Source: Pigmentiphaga sp. NML080357
GTDB taxonomy: Bacteria; Pseudomonadota; Gammaproteobacteria; Burkholderiales; Burkholderiaceae_B
NCBI RefSeq assembly: GCF_002188465.1
Contig: NZ_NINW01000024.1
Coordinates: 62,001 to 126,000 of the forward strand
Direction: 5' to 3'
Length of the DNA stretch: 64,000 bases
The stretch's first letter is position 1, and each line of letters begins with the position of its first letter. Under the pieces are notes generated by a model. It was not told where the DNA came from. It ran no database searches and saw only the letters and a program-made list of their open reading frames with translations. Position numbers and translations under genes: made by a program. This document shows, one piece after another, positions 58,113 to 64,000 of the stretch.

Positions 58113-59144
58113 CTAGGGAGAACCCACCTCTCTAGCAGTCAGGAACGAATCGGCAAAGAACTCGTCTTCGGGCAACCCGCACCGGGCCACGTAGTCGCGC
58201 CGGGCGGATTCGACCACCACCGGCGCGCCGCAGGCGTAGACCTGGTGGCCCGACATGTCGGGAAAGTCTTCCATGGCGGCCCGATGCACGAACCCGGTCC
58301 GGCCCGTCCAGGAGCAGGCCGGAGTGGGCTCGCTCAGTACCGGCACGAAGCGGATATGGTCGTACTGTTGCGCCCAGGATTGCGCGAGATCGTGCAGGTA
58401 AAGGTCGGCGCGGCGGCGCCCGCCCCAATACAAGACGATGGGCCGCCGGATGCCGCGTTGCAAGGAATGCTCGATGAGCGACTTGATGGGAGCGAATCCC
58501 GTGCCGGACGCGATCATGAGCGCGGGCTTGTCGCTCTCGCGCAGGAAGAACGAACCCAACGGCATTTCCAGCTTGTGGATTTCCCGCAGCTTCATGGAGC
58601 CGAACACGTGGTCGGTGAACGGTCCGCCAGGCATGTGGCGGATGTGCAGTTCCACCTGCCGCACACCTTCGTTGTGCGGCACGTTGGCGATGGAGTAGCT
58701 GCGGCGGCTGCCGTCCGCACGCAGGATGTCGAGGTATTGGCCGGCGCGGAACAGCATCGGTTCATTCATCGGCAGGCCCAGCGTGACGATCATCACGTCG
58801 TCCGCGGCTTTCTCCATTTTCAGCACGCGTGCCGGCAGGTATTTGGCGCGGATCGCGTCGCCGGGATCGAGCTCCTTCACTTCGACGACCAGGTCTGTCC
58901 GCGGCGTTGCCTTGCACAGCAGCGCCAGGCCGGCGCGCTTGTCGTCCTCGCTCAGGTAGCTGGGATGCACGTCGCCGTAATCGACCTCGCCTTCGAGGAT
59001 GGTGCCGCGACATGTGCGGCAGACGCCCGAGCGGCAGCTGTAGGGCAAGAACAAGCCGGTATCGAGGCCTGCCTTCAGGACAGGCGTATCGGACGGGCAG
59101 GTATAGGTATGGCCGCTGGGCCGCAGCGTGATGGTATGGCTCAT
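58113..59144 (-). CDS. 2Fe-2S ferredoxin / FAD-NAD(P)H reductase
   Basis: A 343-residue protein with an N-terminal plant-type ferredoxin: C37-x4-C42-x2-C45 and C77. Then an FAD domain (RRSYSIANVPHNEGVRQVELHIRHMPGG) and an NAD(P)-binding domain (MIASGTGFAPIKSLIEHSLQRG). This is the reductase layout of oxygenase systems such as CDP-6-deoxyglucoseen reductase or benzoate 1,2-dioxygenase reductase. It probably feeds electrons to an oxygenase; none is adjacent. The start is 128 bp upstream of the VOC gene's own start side and separate from it. Confidence 0.93.
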   Translation of the reverse strand: MSHTITLRPSGHTYTCPSDTPVLKAGLDTGLFLPYSCRSGVCRTCRGTILEGEVDYGDVHPSYLSEDDKRAGLALLCKATPRTDLVVEVKELDPGDAIRAKYLPARVLKMEKAADDVMIVTLGLPMNEPMLFRAGQYLDILRADGSRRSYSIANVPHNEGVRQVELHIRHMPGGPFTDHVFGSMKLREIHKLEMPLGSFFLRESDKPALMIASGTGFAPIKSLIEHSLQRGIRRPIVLYWGGRRRADLYLHDLAQSWAQQYDHIRFVPVLSEPTPACSWTGRTGFVHRAAMEDFPDMSGHQVYACGAPVVVESARRDYVARCGLPEDEFFADSFLTAREVGSP

Positions 59145-59249
59145 GTCTCGTATCCGCGCGGGGCGGATGTGCCGGACGCGGTTATTGGAATTGGGGACAG
59201 TCTAATGACGGGCCCGGCGCAGAACTATCGCTGCACGCGAAGCCTTGCT

Positions 59250-59264
59250 ATTAATGGCATTAAT
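59250..59264. promoter_or_regulatory. 15-bp perfect palindrome
   Basis: ATTAATG, G, CATTAAT. It sits in the 334-bp gap between the divergent reductase (start 59144) and PAS regulator (start 59479). A regulator site is likely. The rest of the gap holds A-rich sequence at 59340-59350 and nothing else I can identify. Confidence 0.5.
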
Positions 59265-59478
59265 GCTCGGGTTTCCCCGTAGTTTCCTCGGGAAGGGGGA
59301 TCCCTGGTATCGCCGGCATGCGGAACTATTGACCGCAGCAATAGAAAAAAGCGGGCGACGGCGTTTTCACCGCGACCCAGGCTTCCCGCCGGCTGCGAAG
59401 GTGGTAAGATTTTGTAACAAAGACGGCCTGCGCCAATGGGGTGGCGTGGCCGCGAGTTTTCCGGAACAAGAGGGCTTG

Positions 59479-60183
59479 ATGGCGTTGCCTTCCAGCGATG
59501 TCTTGGACCTGCTGCTCGACGCCATCTGCGTGGTGGATCGGCAGGGCCGTTTTTTGTCCATCACGGGCGCCTGCGAGAGCATTTTCGGCTACAAGCCGGA
59601 AGAAATGGTGGGACGCCCCATGATCGAGTTCGTCTACTACGAGGACGTCGAACGTACGCTCAGCGCGGTCAAGCGCGTCGAGGCCGGCTACCTGCAGCGC
59701 CATTTCGAGAACCGCTACGTGCGCAAGGACGGCACCCTGGTCACCATCATGTGGTCGGCGCGCCTGTCGGAGTCCGGCGACACGCGCGTGGCGGTGGCGC
59801 GCGACGTTACCCATCGCCACCAGTGCCTGCCGGAGGAGTTCGTCGATCCGCCGGCCGCCGCGGTGCCGGGCGTCTGGTACCTGTCGGGGACGCCGCCGCT
59901 CCTGATGCCGCCGGCTGCCGACCCCATCGCGCTGTCGGCGCTCGATTACGCGCTCCTGTGCGCGCTCGCGACAGGCGAGCAGTGCGTGTCCCGCGAAGAC
60001 ATCCTCGCGGCGCTGTCCGAGCGCTTTCCGGGCTACGACCGGCGGCGCCTGGATACCCAGATGCGCCGATTGCGGCGCAAGGTCGAGGAGGCGAGCGGCC
60101 TCAGGCTACCGGTATCGACGGTCAGGAACATCGGGTTCTGGGTGTCCGAGCCGATCGAGCTGCGGCGCCAGGGCCAGGTCTAG
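59479..60183 (+). CDS. PAS-domain regulator with C-terminal winged helix
   Basis: A 234-residue protein; ATG at 59479. Residues 6-115 form a PAS sensor (DAICVVDRQGRFLSITGACESIFGYKPEEMVGRPMIEFV in part, and DGTLVTIMWSARLSES). Residues 150-225 look like an OmpR-type winged helix (LSALDYALLCALATGEQCVSREDILAALSE, LDTQMRRLRRKVEEASG, STVRNIGFWV). There is no kinase or receiver domain, so this is a one-component sensor-regulator. Signal unknown; the palindrome upstream may be its site. Confidence 0.85.
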   Translation: MALPSSDVLDLLLDAICVVDRQGRFLSITGACESIFGYKPEEMVGRPMIEFVYYEDVERTLSAVKRVEAGYLQRHFENRYVRKDGTLVTIMWSARLSESGDTRVAVARDVTHRHQCLPEEFVDPPAAAVPGVWYLSGTPPLLMPPAADPIALSALDYALLCALATGEQCVSREDILAALSERFPGYDRRRLDTQMRRLRRKVEEASGLRLPVSTVRNIGFWVSEPIELRRQGQV

Positions 60184-60412
60184 GCCGCCTTCAGGGCGAT
60201 TTCGCGCACGACGCGGGCAGGCGCCGGCCCGCTGAGCCGCGCGCGGCATGACCCTGCCCGCGCAATGGAAATCGGCAACGGGGAAGCCCAAGGCGAGGCC
60301 GTGGCGCACCGCATGCTGAGGCCTTCCCGCCCTTGGCGGGCCGCCCGACCGCCCGCCGTATACTGCCCGCTGGCCGCGTGCAGATGAACAGACCAACAAA
60401 ACAGGGCATTCG

Positions 60413-61159
60413 ATGGAGCCGTCAGCAATCACCCGATCCTCCGCATTCCTGCAAGCCACCGACGAAGGCAGCGCCACCAGTTTCCGCTGGCTGCTGGGGC
60501 AGTCCAAGACTCTGACGCTGCCTGAACAGATCGCCGCGCACGTGGGCGATCGGATCCTGAATTCCGTCATCCAGCCCGGCGAATGGGTGCGCGAGCAGGA
60601 CATCGCCGACGAGTTCGGCGTCAGCCGCAGCCCGGTGCGCGAGGCAATGCGGCTGCTGGAAAAGGAAGGCATCGTGCGCATCCACGCGCGGCGCGGCGCC
60701 CAGGCCACGCAGCTGTCCCTGAAGGAAATCGAGGATTTGCTCGAGGTACGCCTTGCGCTGGTCCGCCTGGTGGCGCGCCGGATCGCCTCGTCGGCCTCGC
60801 CCGAACTGCTGGCGATATTGGAGGAGGGCGTCGGCCAGCTCGCCACGCTGGCCGACGATCCCGACGGCGGGGACGCGTTCGGCGAAATCCTGTCGCGCCT
60901 GACGCTGTGCTGCGCCGCCTACAGCGGCAACGATCGCCTGTTCATGCTGATTACCTCGCTGTCGCTGCAGATGTCGCGCTATACCCGCCTGGGACTGCGC
61001 TCGGTCGAACGCCGCAAGCGCTCGTTGGCCCTGTGGCGCAAGTCGCTGCAGGCGTTCCGCAAGCGCGACGCGGACGAGGCCGAACGGCTGTGGGCCATGC
61101 GGCTCGAGGAAAACAGCAATGAGATCCGGCGCCAACTGCAGGTCGGCGCCTCCCTCTAG
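60413..61159 (+). CDS. GntR family regulator (FCD type)
   Basis: A 248-residue protein. The HTH spans about residues 38-105 (VIQPGEWVREQDIADEFGVSRSPVREAMRLLEKEG in part); the rest is the helical FCD ligand domain (LLEVRLALVRLVARR). It converges with the tannase-like gene (4-bp overlap of stops). A possible GntR core site lies before the TauD-like gene further on; the link is inference. Confidence 0.93.
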   Translation: MEPSAITRSSAFLQATDEGSATSFRWLLGQSKTLTLPEQIAAHVGDRILNSVIQPGEWVREQDIADEFGVSRSPVREAMRLLEKEGIVRIHARRGAQATQLSLKEIEDLLEVRLALVRLVARRIASSASPELLAILEEGVGQLATLADDPDGGDAFGEILSRLTLCCAAYSGNDRLFMLITSLSLQMSRYTRLGLRSVERRKRSLALWRKSLQAFRKRDADEAERLWAMRLEENSNEIRRQLQVGASL

Positions 61160-62913
61160 GGCTGGGCGCTCAGGCTGGAGCAGCGATAGCTCGCGGCCTC
61201 GCGCCGGTCTCCGCCCACGTATCGCGGGAACGCCGGATAGCGGCACATCGGACGCGCTGCCAGCACGGCATGCGGCGCCGCGGTGTCGCGCCTGACCTGG
61301 AGCAGGGAATCGCCCGGTGCGACGTTCCCGGCTACCCATTTGTCCAGGGTCTCCAGCAAGTCGTGCGAGGTCGGCACTTCCTCGCCGGTCGTACGGCTGG
61401 CGGCCCGGCCGCCGTGCGAAGAGGCGGGCGACACATAGAGCCGCAGGAATTTGTCGACGTCGGACTGGCCCATGCGGGCGACCACGCTTTCGTAGTAGTC
61501 GATGCCCGCGGCGGCGCTTTGCGCGAAGTCGCCGGTGTTCTCGCGGATGATGAGCTTGCCGCCGCGCTTGAAGAAGGCCGACAGGTCGGGGTTGGTGGAA
61601 TCCATCCATTCCGAGACTTGCTGGATGCGCGAGGCGAAGGCGAGGGGATCGTAGGCCCGCACGTCGAAATCCGGATCCCTGGCAATGACGTACCGGGCGT
61701 AGCTGCTGCCATAGATGACGCCGCGGGCATCCGCCGGCGATGGCGTCGGAACGGATGGGACCCGTCCCGTGCTCACCCAGCGGCCGATACCTTCGCCGCC
61801 GGGCTGGATTTCTCCCCCGAACAAGCGGCCCGGATAGGAGGTGACGCCGTTGGCCAGCGCAAAGGGAAGGCGTATCGGTTCATACGCCGCCGCGAGCGTG
61901 GCAAGCTGCGCATCCGACAGGCAGGTATCGCCGGCGTCGCTTCCGTCCGGGCAGCGCAAGGCCCGCAGGTCGAACCTGGCCCGGCAGCCGAGGTAGTCGC
62001 TCACCACGCCGTCGGCAATGCCGTCCAGCGCATCGCATGCGTCGTTGACGGCATCGGCCACCAGCGTGATCTTGGCGTTGTCGAGCGTGCCGCCGCCGAA
62101 CTGCGGCTGGGTGAAGGCAAGGAAGCCATTGAACAGGCCGGTCCAGTGGATGACGGGGACGACCGAGACGATTCCATCGAAATCGTCCGGGTAGCGCTGG
62201 GCCATCGTCAGCCCCTCGCGCCCGCCTTCGGAGCCGCCGAAAAAGTACTGTTTCTGCGGCATCCGCTGGTAATAGCGCCGCAGGATGTCATGCGCCGCGT
62301 CCTTCACCTTCTTGTAGGACTCGTGGGCGAAGTTGGCGAACATCTCGTCGTTCAGCGCGAACTTGCCGGGATCGGTGGCGACGTAGTCCGCCGCATCGTG
62401 GCCCGAGTCGGTGCCGAAGGTCGCATACCCTTGGGCGAGCGGGGTGGGCTGGCCGGCGGGCGCGTCGCGCAGGGGATCCAGGCCGGTTACCAGGCTGCCG
62501 TTGAAGCCGCCGCCGCCGTACATCAGCGCTTTTTCGTTCCACGAGAGGGGCAGGTTGAGCTGGAACCGGATGGGATCGGCACCGGCGGTGCGCGCGGCAA
62601 TGGAGCCGAGCACCTGGCAGTATTCAGGCAGTTTGCTGTCGGGATTCGCCGCGACGAGCTGCGCCGTGGCGATCGTTGCTTCGCCGCTCGGCAGGCCGAT
62701 GGCGCCGGCCGGCACCTTGGCGCCGGCGAGCGTCGGGCAGGCCTGCTGCAAAGCCGCCCTGTCCGGAGGCGGGGGCGGCGCTGTGCCGGGAGCGTGGCCG
62801 TCGCCGTCCCCGCCGCACGCGGAGAGGATCGCCGTGGCTGCGGCAAGCGCGGCGGCGGCGCCTTGCCAGTTTGTTCCGAAACTGCGGGCGCGGGCTCGAA
62901 TTGGGGGCTTCAT
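61156..62913 (-). CDS. Tannase/feruloyl esterase family lipoprotein
   Basis: A 585-residue protein; ATG at 62913 follows AAGGAGGAG. Signal ends AAAILSAC, with lipidated C33. The family stretch YFFGGSEGGREGLTMAQRYPDDFDGIV holds the nucleophile Ser in GGSEGG. Characterised tannases and feruloyl esterases have Cys just before this Ser (CS motif); here it is Gly, so the usual disulfide-linked triad is changed. HGG near the end may hold the His. Probably hydrolyses an aromatic ester outside the cytoplasm. Confidence 0.88.
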   Translation of the reverse strand: MKPPIRARARSFGTNWQGAAAALAAATAILSACGGDGDGHAPGTAPPPPPDRAALQQACPTLAGAKVPAGAIGLPSGEATIATAQLVAANPDSKLPEYCQVLGSIAARTAGADPIRFQLNLPLSWNEKALMYGGGGFNGSLVTGLDPLRDAPAGQPTPLAQGYATFGTDSGHDAADYVATDPGKFALNDEMFANFAHESYKKVKDAAHDILRRYYQRMPQKQYFFGGSEGGREGLTMAQRYPDDFDGIVSVVPVIHWTGLFNGFLAFTQPQFGGGTLDNAKITLVADAVNDACDALDGIADGVVSDYLGCRARFDLRALRCPDGSDAGDTCLSDAQLATLAAAYEPIRLPFALANGVTSYPGRLFGGEIQPGGEGIGRWVSTGRVPSVPTPSPADARGVIYGSSYARYVIARDPDFDVRAYDPLAFASRIQQVSEWMDSTNPDLSAFFKRGGKLIIRENTGDFAQSAAAGIDYYESVVARMGQSDVDKFLRLYVSPASSHGGRAASRTTGEEVPTSHDLLETLDKWVAGNVAPGDSLLQVRRDTAAPHAVLAARPMCRYPAFPRYVGGDRREAASYRCSSLSAQP

Positions 62914-62941
62914 GTCTCCTCCTTGGGCATTATTTTTGTGC

Positions 62942-62959
62942 ACGATAATTCATTATCGT
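62942..62959. promoter_or_regulatory. 18-bp palindrome upstream of tannase-like gene
   Basis: ACGATAAT, TC, ATTATCGT: two perfect 8-bp arms 28 bp before the tannase-like start. Probably an operator; the owner is unknown. Confidence 0.55.
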
Positions 62960-63057
62960 CAGTGGATTAGATGCACTTTAATTCACTTAAGCAATAGGGA
63001 ATTCCATCACAGCGAGGAGCCGGCGCCGTCGAAGACAAGATCAACATTGCTTCATAA

Positions 63058-63069
63058 ATTGTCGACAAT
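63058..63069. promoter_or_regulatory. GntR-like core operator
   Basis: ATTGTCGACAAT is a 12-bp perfect palindrome with the GT...AC core typical of FCD-type GntR sites. It lies 37 bp before the TauD-like start, and AACATTG/CAATGTT flank it more widely. Confidence 0.55.
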
Positions 63070-63106
63070 GTTAAGATGTCCAGAAAATACGCGACAAGGA
63101 GACGAC

Positions 63107-64000
63107 ATGACCGCCCAGGCAGTACAACCCCTCGCCGGCCCGGAAGTATGGAGCGGCGCCAGCCTTGCCGGCACCAGCGACTGGATCTGGCGCCTGGATG
63201 CCGGAGAAATCCGTGAACTGGCCTCGGCGACGGCCGCCGCAATGGCCAAGGGACTGCGACCGACCGAATTCGAGGCGGCCGACTTTCCCGTTCCACGCAT
63301 GGCGGCGCGGCTGGCTGCGGTGCGCGATCAGCTGGAAGGTGGCCGCGGCTTTGCGCTGCTGCGCGGACTTCCCATAGGCGACTACACCGACGACGAAGCG
63401 CGCGTGCTGTTCTGGGGGCTGTCCGTGCACCTGGGCGAGCCGCAGGAGCAGGACGGCGCGGGCAATCGCATGCACAGCGTGACGAATACCGGGCTGAAGG
63501 TATCCAACGACAATTCGGTGCGCAGCTACCAGACCGACGACGAACTGACCTTCCACAACGACGGCGGCGACGCATTCATGCTGCTGTGCCTGCGCACCGC
63601 GAAGTCGGGCGGCGTGAGCAAGCTCGTCAGCGTGGCGACGCTGTACAACGAAGTGCTGCGGCGCCGTCCCGACCTGGTCGAGGTGTTGCAGCAGCCATTC
63701 CATTTCGATACCCGCGGACAGCACCGCGGGGGCTTGCGTATCCAGACCGTGCCCATCCTGAACTTTTTCCAGGGGCGGCTGAGCGCCTTGTACAAGCGCC
63801 GCTACCTGAAGCTCGCGCAGGAGCTGCCCGGCGTGCCGCGCTGGACCGAGGCGCAGGCCCAGGCCATCGAACTGGTGGAAGAGATCTGCAACGATCCGCA
63901 GGTGCAGCTGAGCTTCAGCATGGAGCCGGGCGACATCCAGATCGGCAACAACTATTCGGTGCTGCATGCCCGCACCAAGTACCAGGACCATGACGAGCCG
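63107..64000 (+). CDS. TauD/TfdA family dioxygenase, 3' end outside window
   Basis: The open frame runs from ATG at 63107 to the window end, giving 298 residues without a stop. ELTFHNDGGDAFMLLCLRTAKSGGVSKLVS holds the His-x-Asp iron ligands of Fe(II)/2-oxoglutarate enzymes (H in FHND), and LLRGLPIGDYTDDEAR is a typical early stretch. The second iron His would be in VLHARTKYQDH near the end (inferred). Such enzymes hydroxylate or dealkylate small compounds in the cytoplasm. It is divergent from the tannase-like gene and may share its pathway. Confidence 0.93.
   Translation, partial: MTAQAVQPLAGPEVWSGASLAGTSDWIWRLDAGEIRELASATAAAMAKGLRPTEFEAADFPVPRMAARLAAVRDQLEGGRGFALLRGLPIGDYTDDEARVLFWGLSVHLGEPQEQDGAGNRMHSVTNTGLKVSNDNSVRSYQTDDELTFHNDGGDAFMLLCLRTAKSGGVSKLVSVATLYNEVLRRRPDLVEVLQQPFHFDTRGQHRGGLRIQTVPILNFFQGRLSALYKRRYLKLAQELPGVPRWTEAQAQAIELVEEICNDPQVQLSFSMEPGDIQIGNNYSVLHARTKYQDHDEP

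Noticed and set aside
1-64000. Mobile elements, prophage, CRISPR arrays or RNA genes
   Set aside because: No transposase or integrase catalytic domain, no regular spacer-repeat pattern and no tRNA/rRNA-like sequence was seen by eye; a dedicated RNA search could still find small RNAs.

Overview
The window is GC-rich and densely coded. It reads as chromosome of a beta-proteobacterium of the order Burkholderiales, most likely Alcaligenaceae (Bordetella/Achromobacter type). The reasons are the several Bug/TctC-type periplasmic binding proteins, the DUF3348-DUF802-OmpA-DUF2894 block, the DUF4254 sugar locus, trimeric porins, and many small catabolic cassettes each with its own IclR, LysR, GntR or TetR regulator. 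This assignment is inference from gene content. I saw no tRNA, rRNA, CRISPR array, prophage or intact insertion sequence.

Layout. 1-4.5 kb: the 5' part of an FAD oxidoreductase with an IclR regulator, a LysR remnant, an orphan protein with a PD-(D/E)XK-like pattern, and two small envelope proteins. 4.5-7.3 kb: a two-gene DNA repair operon (radical SAM protein, then a UdgX-type uracil-DNA glycosylase) behind a near-consensus LexA box. 7.4-12.5 kb: LysE exporter, TetR regulator, then a cassette (small HTH protein, binding protein, Rieske oxygenase, porin) behind a strong promoter whose start region is a perfect palindrome. 12.5-16.5 kb: a Fur-linked TonB receptor and an unrecognised 522-residue protein. 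16.7-20.4 kb: class D beta-lactamase, GlxA-like regulator, MFS exporter and AhpD-like protein. 20.4-23.8 kb: dehydrogenase, Tat-type Bug protein and an unusual LysR protein with two HTH domains. 23.9-30.5 kb: FecI/FecR/TonB cell-surface signalling system with a Fur box, then two lipoproteins (LssY_C domain; alpha/beta hydrolase-like). 30.7-33.0 kb: RidA-Bug-GntR cassette with a 25-bp perfect palindrome. 33.1-37.7 kb: four-gene block encoding a MotA/ExbB-like channel protein with a long repeat tail, a MotB/ZorB-like OmpA partner, and two proteins of unknown function. 37.8-44.1 kb: YoaK-like membrane protein and a glycan locus (ManC, two GT9, GT2, DUF4254), with one GT9 gene frameshifted. 44.4-48.3 kb: periplasmic alcohol/sugar dehydrogenase with its cytochromes. 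48.3-59.1 kb: catabolic region (CoA-transferase, hydrolase, IclR, Bug, two-component flavin monooxygenase, binding protein, LysR, FAH hydrolase, VOC protein, ferredoxin reductase). 59.5-64 kb: PAS regulator, GntR regulator, tannase-like lipoprotein and a partial TauD-type dioxygenase.

How it fits together. Most of the window is scavenging and catabolism: a binding protein or porin brings in a compound, an oxygenase or dehydrogenase attacks it, and a local regulator senses it. Several of those regulators have a clear palindrome nearby, so operator-regulator pairs can be proposed directly. The two parts furthest from ordinary catabolism are the SOS-linked radical SAM/UdgX operon and the DUF3348-DUF802-OmpA-DUF2894 block. 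The latter looks like an uncharacterised ion-driven envelope machine related in architecture to MotAB, ExbBD and ZorAB, and is my leading candidate for an undescribed system.
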